A stretch of 14,227 nt of DNA. It comes from Pseudomonadota bacterium (GTDB lineage: Bacteria; Pseudomonadota; Alphaproteobacteria; Rhizobiales; Xanthobacteraceae). Made by a program: the position numbers and the translations under genes. This document shows, piece by piece, positions 1-7,913 of this stretch. Under the pieces are notes generated by a model. It was given only the letters and a program-made list of their open reading frames with translations. It made no database searches and was not told the origin of the DNA. Numbering within the stretch: position 1 is the first letter of the stretch; each line of letters begins with the position of its first letter. The stretch covers positions 1 through 14,227 of the forward strand of contig JAFAFP010000022.1 of the NCBI GenBank assembly GCA_023423415.1, in the 5' to 3' direction.

Positions 1-90
1 AGCGCGCACACCGCCTTTGACGATCCAAGCGCACCGCCAAATGCGCGGCCGCGTGAAAGCATCGAGATCCGTACATTGGCGTTTTTCTAG
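1..90 (+). CDS. C-terminal tail of a plus-strand gene, possibly CmcJ/NvfI family oxidoreductase (partial, 5' end outside window)
   Basis: Frame 1 is open from the first base to a TAG at 88-90 and encodes 29 residues that begin SAHTAFDDPSAPP and end ESIEIRTLAFF. The tail reads like real protein rather than noise, and a strong plus-strand hairpin terminator begins five bases after the stop, which supports a genuine gene end. From memory, the HTAFDDP...P.ESIE.RTLAFF ending resembles the C-terminus of the CmcJ/NvfI (7-alpha-cephem-methoxylase P8-like) family. That assignment rests on a short stretch and is tentative. The gene converges on the chemoreceptor gene that ends at 202. Confidence 0.5.
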   Translation, partial: SAHTAFDDPSAPPNARPRESIEIRTLAFF

Positions 91-94
91 GATC

Positions 95-140
95 GTCCCG
101 GCTTTGACGGAATCAAAGCCGGGACTCCAGATTTTTGTTT
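95..140 (+). terminator. Strong intrinsic terminator of the upstream plus-strand gene
   Basis: A perfect 13-bp inverted repeat (gtcccggctttga at 95-107, tcaaagccgggac at 113-125) has a 5-base loop and is followed by a T-rich stretch (atttttgttt, 131-140). The T-tract is only on the plus-strand side, so it serves the gene ending at 90. Confidence 0.85.
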
Positions 141-142
141 GA

Positions 143-188
143 CGCATTTTCTTCACGCGAACCGGTACCCGCTTCGCTCAAAAACGCT
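143..188 (-). repeat. Extragenic dispersed repeat, copy A (46 bp)
   Basis: Read on the minus strand, this 46-bp block (starts AGCGTTTTTGAGCGAAG, ends GAAGAAAATGCG) aligns without gaps to 7868-7913 with 37 of 46 identical bases. Its ends can pair (GCGTTTT with AAAATGC, one G-U) and an inner GCGAA/TTCGC stem is possible, giving an imperfect palindrome. It lies 13 bp after the stop of the receptor gene ending at 202. I recognise this as a repeat common between genes in Bradyrhizobium relatives; that part is recollection. It may also help 3'-end formation for the receptor transcript. Confidence 0.7.
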
Positions 189-201
189 TTAGCGACGGAT
201 G

Positions 202-2589
202 CTAGAACTCGTCCCACTCGTCGCGGGCCACCGCGGTCGCGAGGGCCGACTGCATTTGCCGTGCGGTGCCACGAATGGGTGCCGCGGCCGGCCGCCGTGC
301 GGCAGGTGCAGCTTGACGTTGCGGTTGTTGCGGCTGCGGCTGCGGTGCGATCTCGACCTCGTTGTCGCCCTCGTAAAGACGGAACGCCGCGACGCGACCG
401 TCCAGCGCGCTGGACTGGTTTTCGAGCGTCTTTGCCGTCGCGGCATTCTCCTCAACCAGCGCCGAGTTCTGCTGCGTCGCCTCGTCCATCTGGTTCAGCG
501 CGCGGTTGATCTGATCGATACCGGTGGCCTGCTCGGACGAGGCCAGGGCGATATCGGCGACGATCTCCGCCACCTGATTGAGCGACGCGAGGATGTCCTT
601 GAGCGATGAGCCGGCACGATTGACGAGTTGCACGCCCTCGCCGACCTGATTGGACGAATTGACGATCAGATCCTTGATGTCCTTCGCCGCTTGCGACGAC
701 CGCTGCGCGAGGTTGCGCACTTCTGAGGCGACCACGGCAAAACCGCGACCAGCCTCGCCGGCCCTCGCCGCTTCCACCGCGGCGTTGAGTGCGAGCAGAT
801 TGGTCTGACGCGCGATTTCGTCGATCACCGAAATGATATCGGAGATCTTGCGCGACGACTCCTCGATACGGGACATCGCCGAAACCGCCTGCGCGACCAC
901 TTCGCCGCCGCGATCGGCGACGTCGCGCGTGCCGCGCATCAGCGTGTCCGCGTGCTGTGCATTCTCGGCATTCTTGCGCACGGTCGCCGAAATCTCTTCC
1001 ATCGAGGCTGAGGTTTCCTCGAGGCTCGCAGCCTGCTCCTCGGTCCGCTGCGACAGATCGGTCGTGCTGGTCGAGATTTCCGCCGAGGCATTCGACACCT
1101 CGCGGGTGGATTCAACAATCGCGGTCAGCGTATCCTGCAACTGCCCGATAGCGCCGTTGAAGTCGTTCTGGATCTTCCGATACTCGTCAGCCCAGTTGTC
1201 GCGCACGCGGTAGGTCAGGTCGCCCTTCGCCAGGCGTTCCAGACCACGGCCAAGACCATCGACCACTTCCGCCACCTGACGCGCGGCTTCGGCTCTGGCG
1301 GCGTCGTTGCGCTGGCGTTCCTCGTCGGCAAGACGCCGGCTCTCGGCGGATTCCACCTCGAGCCGCTCCTTCTCGACGGCGGCATCGCGGAACACCAGCA
1401 CCGAGCGTGCCATCTCGCCAAGCTCGTCCCGATCCTTCACCGCCGGAACCGTCACTTCGTTCTGACCGCTGGCGAGGATCTGCATTGTGTTACGCAGAGC
1501 CACAAGGCGGCGAACCAGCTTGCGCTGGACATAGAAGAAGGCAATCGCGCCGGCGGCGAGCAGGCTGGCGACGGCAATGCCAAGAAGCAGCCAACGATTG
1601 AGCTCGAGCTGCTTCAACAGAGCGGCAATGCCCGATGTCATTCCGCCTTGGGTTTCGTCAACGAGCTTGGATACGGCCTGATCGACCTGCTTCTGCACCT
1701 TGACGTTCTCGTTGATCACCCGTGCAGCGCCAGCGTTGACATTGAGCTCCTGGCTGCGGAGCGTGAAAATGCCATCGCTGCTCCGGCCGAATTCGAGCAA
1801 CGCCTCGATGTCCTTTTCGACCTGCGGATTCTTCACCGACTGAACCGCCTGCATCAGCAACAGGCTGGACATCGTGAACTGATCGACCAGAGGCTGGATC
1901 GCGGACTGCTCCCTGGCGGCCGCGCCCGCGCTGAGCAGACTGGCGATCTGATGGGTTTGCGCCTTGAGTTCGAGCGCATTCCGGAGCGCGTTCAAATGAC
2001 TATTTCCGGAACTTTCGCCACGATTGAGCGCATCGAGATAGGCCTTGTCCGCAATCGGGCTGATCACGTCAGTGATCTTCATGTGCAGCTTGTGCAGGGC
2101 TTCAACCTTGCGTTCGAGCTGCGCGCGAAGGTTCGAGCGCGACACCATGACGGTGTCGAGTTCGGACAGGTTGTTCTCCAAAAGCCGAGAAGCGACATCG
2201 ACGGCGCTGAACGCCGCCTTGCTGCTGCCCGACCGGACCTTGTCGATCATCGAGCGCATTTGCATGCTGCGCTCGTCGATCTGCGAGGCAACGGTCCGTT
2301 GATCGCGAACCGAGGTGGCGCTCACAAAGCGTGCAGCAGCAGCGGATATTTCGCCCGACAAGGTCGAGAGCCGAAGCGCTTCGGTCATCAGCGGAACGTC
2401 TTGATGTGCGACCTGGCGCACATCGCGCTCGGTGTTCCAGAATGACAATATTGCAACGCCGCTGGCGATCACGGTCATCAGCGCAGCCGCGCCAAACGCG
2501 AGCTGGAGCTTTGTGCCAATTCCGGAACGAAAAAGTTTGACTGGATTGAACCAGGAGAAAAAGGACTTCAACGCGCCTAAAGCGTTCAT
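202..2589 (-). CDS. Methyl-accepting chemotaxis protein with large periplasmic helical sensor domain
   Basis: Transmembrane chemoreceptor, 795 aa. The ATG at 2589 is chosen over an upstream GTG (2673) because GGGGG lies just ahead of it and the residues upstream look non-coding. Order: TM1 about 28-50; a periplasmic, mostly helical region about 51-331, roughly twice a standard four-helix domain and compatible with a helical bimodular (HBM) type; TM2 about 333-354; HAMP about 355-407; a second HAMP-like unit about 439-487 (GLERLAKGDLTYRV); then the coiled-coil signalling domain with methylation motif AASLEETSAS and tip EIARQTNLLALNAAVEAARA. A Pro/Gln/Ala-rich linker leads to the C-terminal EWDEF, matching the xWxxF tether that binds CheR/CheB in other receptors. 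Ligand unknown. It follows cheW by about 200 bp, with a weak terminator between. Confidence 0.95.
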   Translation of the reverse strand: MNALGALKSFFSWFNPVKLFRSGIGTKLQLAFGAAALMTVIASGVAILSFWNTERDVRQVAHQDVPLMTEALRLSTLSGEISAAAARFVSATSVRDQRTVASQIDERSMQMRSMIDKVRSGSSKAAFSAVDVASRLLENNLSELDTVMVSRSNLRAQLERKVEALHKLHMKITDVISPIADKAYLDALNRGESSGNSHLNALRNALELKAQTHQIASLLSAGAAAREQSAIQPLVDQFTMSSLLLMQAVQSVKNPQVEKDIEALLEFGRSSDGIFTLRSQELNVNAGAARVINENVKVQKQVDQAVSKLVDETQGGMTSGIAALLKQLELNRWLLLGIAVASLLAAGAIAFFYVQRKLVRRLVALRNTMQILASGQNEVTVPAVKDRDELGEMARSVLVFRDAAVEKERLEVESAESRRLADEERQRNDAARAEAARQVAEVVDGLGRGLERLAKGDLTYRVRDNWADEYRKIQNDFNGAIGQLQDTLTAIVESTREVSNASAEISTSTTDLSQRTEEQAASLEETSASMEEISATVRKNAENAQHADTLMRGTRDVADRGGEVVAQAVSAMSRIEESSRKISDIISVIDEIARQTNLLALNAAVEAARAGEAGRGFAVVASEVRNLAQRSSQAAKDIKDLIVNSSNQVGEGVQLVNRAGSSLKDILASLNQVAEIVADIALASSEQATGIDQINRALNQMDEATQQNSALVEENAATAKTLENQSSALDGRVAAFRLYEGDNEVEIAPQPQPQQPQRQAAPAARRPAAAPIRGTARQMQSALATAVARDEWDEF

Positions 2590-2737
2590 ATGACCCCCAA
2601 GCCGGATTCTCCGGCCGCCCGATATTAAGAACAGATCGCCCCTGCGATCGTTCTCACTCACGTCCAAAGGCACCCATCCCCGCGCGCCTCAACCATGCGT
2701 TGCGAGAACTTTGAAGCCTTGTGGTAAATCGAGTCCT

Positions 2738-2758
2738 AACAAAATGCCTTCTGGCATC
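2738..2758 (-). terminator. Weak terminator after cheW
   Basis: On the minus strand a short hairpin (ATGCC, loop AGAA, GGCAT; plus-strand arms 2744-2748 and 2753-2757) is followed by TTTTGTT, about 30 bp after the cheW stop. The stem is only 5 bp, so termination may be partial and allow read-through into the receptor gene downstream. Confidence 0.35.
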
Positions 2759-2786
2759 GATATTCGTTATGCGTCACTCGGTTCTG

Positions 2787-3320
2787 TTATGCAGCCACCT
2801 CGGTGGCTGGCAGATCCTGCCGGCCCTCGAGCAGATAGTTGATATCGATCATCGCGATCATGCCGCCTTCGATCGTCAGCAGACCCGACAGGAATTCCGT
2901 CCGGCTGTTGCGGCTGACATGCGGCACAGGCTGAACCTGCGACGATTCGAAGGACACGATATCGAGCACGCGGTCAGCCAGGAGGCCGACCTGCCGGTCC
3001 TCGATCTGAACGATGATAACGACATGCAACGGCGTCGCATCGGTCAGTCCGCCGCCAAAGCGGCACCGCAGATCGATGATCGGCACCATCACCCCGCGAA
3101 GATTGAGCACGCCGCGCACGAATTCCGGCTGCTTGGGCAAGTAACTGATATCCATCCAGCCCTTGATCTCACGCACCGCCATGATGTCGACGCCGTATTG
3201 TTCATCGCCGATGGCAAATGAAATCAGTTCCGCCTGAACACCAACGTGCGCCCGGGCAACGGGGTGGGCGCCGGCCATCTGGCCTGCCGACTGTGCGGAA
3301 GCATCAAGCGTAACCGTCAT
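2787..3320 (-). CDS. cheW: CheW chemotaxis coupling protein
   Basis: Soluble adaptor that links chemoreceptors to the CheA kinase, 177 aa. CheW hallmarks are visible: ELISFAIGDEQYGVDI about 31-46, VREI about 49-52, the core VRGVLNLRGVMVPIIDLR at 68-85, VGLLADRVLDIV about 111-122, and a final strand/helix with FLSGLLTIEGGMIAMIDI at 143-160. The first 30 or so residues are an Ala/Gly/Gln-rich extension before the fold starts. The ATG at 3320 has GGGA about 10 bases upstream. It sits between two receptor genes with no cheA, cheR, cheB or cheY nearby, so it probably works with a kinase encoded elsewhere, perhaps reserved for these receptors. CheW is distinguished from CheV by the lack of a receiver domain. 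Confidence 0.95.
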   Translation of the reverse strand: MTVTLDASAQSAGQMAGAHPVARAHVGVQAELISFAIGDEQYGVDIMAVREIKGWMDISYLPKQPEFVRGVLNLRGVMVPIIDLRCRFGGGLTDATPLHVVIIVQIEDRQVGLLADRVLDIVSFESSQVQPVPHVSRNSRTEFLSGLLTIEGGMIAMIDINYLLEGRQDLPATEVAA

Positions 3321-3465
3321 TGAAGGATCCCGTGTCGCATGTTGCGAATTGATGAGGCGGGGAGCCTTTCAAACAACTCTTAAAATCGGACTAAGTGCGG
3401 TATCAACCGACCGTGGAGACGGCAGCGTCACGGAAAGGGTTAACTTTCTCTCTCATCAATGAACA

Positions 3466-3489
3466 ACGGCGGATCGTTAGACCCGCCGT
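3466..3489 (-). terminator. Probable terminator hairpin of the receptor gene ending at 3514
   Basis: Minus-strand RNA can form a 10-bp stem (ACGGCGGGUC / GAUCCGCCGU, loop UAAC) with one G-U pair; the same DNA read as plus-strand RNA has an A-C mismatch, so the minus direction is favoured. The following tract (TGTTCATT) is only moderately U-rich. It lies 25 bp after the stop. Confidence 0.5.
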
Positions 3490-3513
3490 CGCCAATTTTT
3501 CCTTTGATGCAGG

Positions 3514-5472
3514 TCAGAATTCTTCCCACTCGTCCCTTGCAACTGCAGTCGCGAGCGCGGACTGCATCTGGCGCGCGTTGCCGCGCACGACCGCCTGCTT
3601 CTTGAACACCGGCCGCTGAACAGGCGTCACAGTGGCCGCCTTTGGCGCTGCGGCAACAACTTTCGGAGTCGAGGACATCACATCCTGCCCGAGCGTGAAC
3701 GTTCCGATCCGTCCATCCATGGTTTCAGCCTGCTGCTCGAGCGTTCGCGCCGTGGCGGCGTTCTCTTCGACCATGGCCGAGTTCTGCTGCGTCACCTCAT
3801 CCATTTGAGCCAACGCCTTGTTCACCTGTTCGATACCCGACGACTGCTCGAGACTCGCGGTGGCAATATCACCAACGATTTCGGCTACGGCCTTGATCGA
3901 TTCCACGATCTCCTTCAACGAGGCGCCGGCGCGGTTGACCAGTTCCACCCCTTCCTGCACCTGGCCCGACGAACTGACGATCAGATCCTTGATGTCCTTG
4001 GCAGCCTGCGACGAACGCTGCGCCAGACTGCGGACTTCCGACGCAACGACCGCGAAGCCACGCCCGGCTTCTCCCGCGCGCGCGGCTTCGACTGCCGCAT
4101 TCAACGCCAGCAAATTGGTCTGCCTGGCGATCTCGTCGATGACCGAGATGATATCCGAGATCTTGCGTGAGGACTCCTCGATCCGGGACATGGCTTCGAC
4201 CGCGTGTGCGACCACCTCACCACCGCGATCGGCAACGCCCTGGGTGTTGCGGGTGAGCTCGTTCGCGTGCTGAGCATTTTCCGCATTCTTCTTGACCGTA
4301 ACTGCGATCTCTTCCATCGACGCCGAAGTTTCCTCCAGGCTCGCGGCCTGCTCCTCGGTGCGCTGCGACAGGTCGGTCGTGGCCGTGGAGATTTCCGCCG
4401 CCGCATTTGAGACTTCGGACGTCGATCTCGCGATGCCGCTCATCATGGTCTGAAGCTGCTCGATCGCGCCGTTGAAATCGTCCTGGATCTTCCTGTATTC
4501 CGCGGCCCAGGCATCAGTCACGCGATAGGTCAGATCGCCCTTCGCCAGTCGCTCGAGGCCACCACCGAGACCCTCGACAACCATTGCGATCTGTCGCGCC
4601 GCTTCTGCCTTCGCAGCCTCGTTACGAGCCCGCTCCTCCTCCGTCACGCGGCGCTGCTCCGCAGCCCTCGTTTCAGATTCCTTGAGCGCGAGCGCATTGT
4701 CCTTAAACACCTGCACCGCCTTGGCCATCGTGCCGACTTCGTCGCCGCGCGATTGGCCTTCGATATCGACATCGAGATTGCCCTTGGCCAAGGTGCCCAT
4801 GCGCTCACCAAGTTGTGTCAGCGGCTTCGCGATCTTGAACATCGAAACCCACAACGCGAGCGCAAGACCGATCGCGAGCGACACTGCACCAACAATGTAG
4901 TTCATCATGATGGCGTTGGACGAGCTGCTTGCAACGGCTCCTGAAGCCGCTTCCATCATCTTGGCAAGTTCCGTGTTGAATACGACGATTTCGTCGACGA
5001 GCCTCGCGATCCTTTTGTCGGCCTCAATCATCGTCTTGAGAGCGGTCTCGTTTTCATTTTTCAGGCCCGCAGCAACGACAGCACGAATGAGCCGCTCGAT
5101 TTCGGCCAACTGATTTAGGAACTTATCCGACCCGGACTTGCTTTGGGGATAGAGCTCCGCGCCTCTCCGGAAATTGGCACTTCCGCGTTGGAACGAATCG
5201 TCGATCTCCTTTGCGGCCGTCCGTGCTTCTTGCGAGTTTCCATCATACGCGATGGCGCGATACGTCGCGTATCCGATTTCGCCGATACGGCGGGCCGCTC
5301 GCGCATATTCGAGCTGCGCGGGCGCGATCTCATGGATCAGCGCGGAATAGCTCTTGTTCATGCTTGACATGCTGCCGCTGCTCTGCACGACGAGGAAAAT
5401 TGTTGCGAACGCGAGCAAAGCAACCACGGCCAAGATTTTGACTGAGATCTTGATATTATCGAGAAAGCTCAT
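3514..5472 (-). CDS. Methyl-accepting chemotaxis protein with four-helix-type periplasmic domain
   Basis: Transmembrane chemoreceptor, 652 aa. The ATG at 5472 is preferred over a GTG at 5544: GGAG sits about 9 bases ahead, and MSFLDNIKISVKI is a typical receptor start. Order: TM1 about 12-30; helical periplasmic domain about 31-188, the size of a 4HB_MCP sensor; TM2 about 190-210; HAMP about 211-264 (PLTQLGERMGTLAKGNLDV); a charged Ala/Glu/Arg-rich helix; a second HAMP-like unit about 298-342; then the signalling domain with AASLEETSAS and the conserved tip. It ends RQMQSALATAVARDEWEEF, an xWxxF tether almost identical to that of the receptor ending at 202. The two share the whole C-terminal half, including the second HAMP-like unit, but their periplasmic domains differ, so they are paralogues with different ligands. 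Ligand unknown. Confidence 0.95.
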   Translation of the reverse strand: MSFLDNIKISVKILAVVALLAFATIFLVVQSSGSMSSMNKSYSALIHEIAPAQLEYARAARRIGEIGYATYRAIAYDGNSQEARTAAKEIDDSFQRGSANFRRGAELYPQSKSGSDKFLNQLAEIERLIRAVVAAGLKNENETALKTMIEADKRIARLVDEIVVFNTELAKMMEAASGAVASSSSNAIMMNYIVGAVSLAIGLALALWVSMFKIAKPLTQLGERMGTLAKGNLDVDIEGQSRGDEVGTMAKAVQVFKDNALALKESETRAAEQRRVTEEERARNEAAKAEAARQIAMVVEGLGGGLERLAKGDLTYRVTDAWAAEYRKIQDDFNGAIEQLQTMMSGIARSTSEVSNAAAEISTATTDLSQRTEEQAASLEETSASMEEIAVTVKKNAENAQHANELTRNTQGVADRGGEVVAHAVEAMSRIEESSRKISDIISVIDEIARQTNLLALNAAVEAARAGEAGRGFAVVASEVRSLAQRSSQAAKDIKDLIVSSSGQVQEGVELVNRAGASLKEIVESIKAVAEIVGDIATASLEQSSGIEQVNKALAQMDEVTQQNSAMVEENAATARTLEQQAETMDGRIGTFTLGQDVMSSTPKVVAAAPKAATVTPVQRPVFKKQAVVRGNARQMQSALATAVARDEWEEF

Positions 5473-5877
5473 TCCAGAATTCTCCAATGACTGAATGGCG
5501 TTCTTGGACGCCACATTCAGCTGTTCTTGTTTTCCGTTAATCACACCGCGTCTAACGGCAGGCGCCTACAAATGGGCTGAATCTGGCGGTTTGGCCGGCT
5601 TGGTTAGTTGTGGGCCAAAGTTGAGAGCATCCGGCTAGGGAAACCGAACCTGCCTCAAGCGCCTTGCGACTCCTCGTTCATCCCTCTCCTACACATCGGC
5701 GGGATGCTTGCTTGTTGTTTTTGAGCGATGTTGGTCATCGACCGCGATCACATCAGAATGATTCGAGAATGATGATGCCCAATCTACCTTGAATCTCAGT
5801 TAATCAAATTTTGCTGTGACAGTTTGAATGGAGATGGCGGAATGATCACGCGCCGAACTGAGATCTGTGTCCCTGAT
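5473..5877. other. Non-coding spacer upstream of the receptor gene at 3514-5472
   Basis: No convincing gene on either strand. It should hold the promoter and leader of the receptor starting at 5472; the only element I can define there is GGAG just ahead of the ATG. I could not identify a confident -35/-10 pair or a flagellar-sigma promoter. The far end borders the terminator of the globin-coupled receptor gene. Confidence 0.5.
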
Positions 5878-5915
5878 AAAAAAAGAGCGGCGGATTTGAT
5901 CAATCCACCGCTCTT
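5878..5915 (-). terminator. Intrinsic terminator of the globin-coupled receptor gene
   Basis: Minus-strand RNA forms a 13-bp stem (agagcggUggauu / aauccGccgcucu, plus-strand arms 5884-5896 and 5902-5914) with one U-G wobble and a 5-base loop, followed by a run of seven T (5878-5884). The wobble would be a C-A mismatch in plus-strand RNA, so it is directional. It lies about 30 bp after the stop at 5946. Confidence 0.85.
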
Positions 5916-5945
5916 CGATTTTCGATATCCTGCAATCGCGACGAA

Positions 5946-7568
5946 TTAGAATTCCTTCCATTCGTCTTTCGCGATAGCGGTTGCGAGCGCAGACTGCATC
6001 TGTCGCGCGGTACCGCGCACGATCGGATTTTTGGAGCGCGCCGGCTTCTGCACGGTCGAAGCGACAGGTGCTGGCGTTGCAACATTAGCTCGCACAACTC
6101 TCGCCGCAGGCCGCGGGGACAAGCTGAACGTGCCGATCCGATCATTCATTGCAACGGCCTGTTGCTCCAGGATGCGCGCGGTCGCAGAATTTTCTTCCAC
6201 CATCGCCGAGTTTTGTTGGGTGACCTCATCCATTTGCGTCAGCGCCTTGTTGACCTGCTCGATGCCTCCGGCCTGTTCGGCGCTGGCGGTCGCGATGTCC
6301 GCGACGATTTCCGCCACCTGCCTGATCGATTCGAGTATTTCCTTGAGCGACGATCCGGTCTGATTGACGAGTTGGACACCGTCCTGCACCTGACTCGACG
6401 AGTTGGAGATCAGGTCCTTGATGTCCTTTGCGGCTTGCGACGAACGTTGCGCGAGGCTGCGCACCTCCGAAGCAACGACCGCGAAGCCACGACCGGCCTC
6501 GCCAGCCCGCGCCGCCTCCACCGCCGCATTCAAAGCCAGAAGGTTGGTCTGGCGGGCAATCTCGTCGATGACCGAGATGATGTCGGAAATCCGGTGTGAG
6601 GATTCCTCGATCCGCGCCATAGCCGAAACGGCCTGTCCGACGACTTCCCCGCTACGGTCGGCAACCTCATGCGCGCCGCGCGTGAGATCATTGGCGCGCT
6701 TTGCGTTATCGGCGTTATTCCGCACCGTCGCTGCGATCTCTTCCATCGACGCGGACGTCTGCTCCAGGCTTGCAGCCTGCTCTTCCGTACGCTGTGACAG
6801 ATTGATGGCCGCTTCCGATATCTCTTTGGAGGCATCAGCGACCTCCCGTGCGCCTCCCGCAATCGATCCGATCGTCGCGCCGAGCGTCTCAATCGCTGTA
6901 TTGAAGTCGTCCCGCAACTTTTGATACGAGCTATCGAAATTCTCTGACAGGCGGTAAGTCAGGTCACCCTTTGCAAGTTTGTCCAGCGCTTCCGACAAAG
7001 CCTGCACCACAACGGCCTGACGCTGTGCGGCCAGTTCGCTCGCCTCTTCCGCCGCACGCCGCTTTTCTTCTGCAGCTTCGATATAGGTCGTGATCGCAAG
7101 ATCCATATCGAGCAAGATCGCCTTGACCAAGGCGCCAATTTGCTCGGCAGCCTCCTCACCCTTTGAATTCCCGCTGCCAAACAAACCTTTCGGCCAAACT
7201 TCGCGCATCACCGCCTTGATCAGACCGTCGGCAATCAGCGCATAGCCGCCGATGTACCAACGCGGCTCCAGCCCGATCCTGGCGTGGACCTGCCCCACAA
7301 CCCTGACGTTGTCGATGTAGTCTTGGGTGAAATCGCCGGCACTGATTCGTCCCCAATGACGGACTTGCGCCGACTTCGCGTAATCGGCGCGGGCCGCGTC
7401 GGAAAAATATCGCGCAACCTCCGGGAACTCGCGAATGCGTGCATAAAGTCCATCAAGGATCGCAGGCAACGACTTATCGATCACAGGCTTCAGCGAGCGG
7501 ATGGCTGCTGTGCTGCTCGCGTCGAGCTTTGCGAACTGCATGCGTTGGAGCAACAGATTGTCAGACAT
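5946..7568 (-). CDS. Globin-coupled methyl-accepting chemotaxis protein (HemAT-like, soluble)
   Basis: Cytoplasmic chemoreceptor of 540 aa that probably senses oxygen through bound haem. No transmembrane segment is visible. Residues about 1-165 form a protoglobin/globin-coupled sensor domain: the F-helix motif HARIGLEPRWYIGGY places the likely proximal His at 95, and Y42 in the early LYARIREFPEVARYF helix is a candidate distal Tyr by analogy with HemAT. A Glu/Ala/Arg-rich helix (165-185) and a HAMP-like unit (LDKLAKGDLTYRL, about 188-232) lead into the signalling domain (tip about 327-387). The methylation motif reads AASLEQTSAS, with Gln at 270 where the other three receptors have Glu. It ends ARQMQSALATAIAKDEWKEF, an xWxxF tether. 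The start at 7568 has AGGA about 8 bases ahead. Family members mediate aerotaxis; whether this one binds oxygen rather than NO or CO is inference. Confidence 0.95.
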   Translation of the reverse strand: MSDNLLLQRMQFAKLDASSTAAIRSLKPVIDKSLPAILDGLYARIREFPEVARYFSDAARADYAKSAQVRHWGRISAGDFTQDYIDNVRVVGQVHARIGLEPRWYIGGYALIADGLIKAVMREVWPKGLFGSGNSKGEEAAEQIGALVKAILLDMDLAITTYIEAAEEKRRAAEEASELAAQRQAVVVQALSEALDKLAKGDLTYRLSENFDSSYQKLRDDFNTAIETLGATIGSIAGGAREVADASKEISEAAINLSQRTEEQAASLEQTSASMEEIAATVRNNADNAKRANDLTRGAHEVADRSGEVVGQAVSAMARIEESSHRISDIISVIDEIARQTNLLALNAAVEAARAGEAGRGFAVVASEVRSLAQRSSQAAKDIKDLISNSSSQVQDGVQLVNQTGSSLKEILESIRQVAEIVADIATASAEQAGGIEQVNKALTQMDEVTQQNSAMVEENSATARILEQQAVAMNDRIGTFSLSPRPAARVVRANVATPAPVASTVQKPARSKNPIVRGTARQMQSALATAIAKDEWKEF

Positions 7569-7795
7569 AGGATGGTCCTGGCTGCGTGTACTGACGTATT
7601 GGGCCGGTCAGAGAGCGTGGGCTCGCCGCAGCTCGGTCACATCTAACGTCGGGGGAAAGGTGGTTGGCGTCGGTAAGGGGCAAGGAATCACAAATTGCAT
7701 CGGCTGACTTTCATGCAATCTCGCGACCCGGCCTTGATTTAGGGTTAATGAAATTACCACCCGCCACTTTTTGAGGCGGTGACGCCACCCCTGCT
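7569..7795. other. Non-coding spacer upstream of the globin-coupled receptor gene
   Basis: Together with the terminator and repeat at 7796-7913 this is a 345-bp gene gap. It should hold the promoter and leader of the receptor starting at 7568, with AGGA close to the ATG as ribosome binding site. A short ccgcc...ggcgg inverted repeat (7761-7779) is present but has no clear role. No gene and no confident promoter could be recognised. Confidence 0.45.
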
Positions 7796-7830
7796 AAAAA
7801 AAGATGGCGGATCGCCTAGGATCCGCCATC
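7796..7830 (-). terminator. Strong intrinsic terminator of the PAS receptor gene
   Basis: A perfect 11-bp inverted repeat (gatggcggatc 7803-7813, gatccgccatc 7820-7830, 6-base loop) is followed on the minus strand by seven T (plus-strand A-run 7796-7802). It lies about 84 bp after the stop at 7914, beyond repeat copy B. Confidence 0.9.
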
Positions 7831-7867
7831 GCAATACGTTCATCGTCCGAATGTGGCTGGCTGGCGG

Positions 7868-7913
7868 CGCGTCTTCTTCAGGCCAACCACTCCCCACTTC
7901 GCTCGAAAACGCT
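7868..7913 (-). repeat. Extragenic dispersed repeat, copy B (46 bp), abutting a stop codon
   Basis: This is the second copy of the element at 143-188, in the same orientation; it starts AGCGTTTTCGAGCGAAG on the minus strand. It begins at the base directly after the TAG stop of the PAS receptor gene. The outer arms GCGTTTT and AAGACGC can pair with one wobble; the inner stem seen in copy A has decayed here. Confidence 0.7.

Noticed and set aside
1648..2445. Long plus-strand frame (265 codons) opposite the first receptor gene
   Set aside because: It is antisense to a clear receptor coding sequence; its composition is what helical Ala/Leu/Glu codons give on the opposite strand, and it has no domain.
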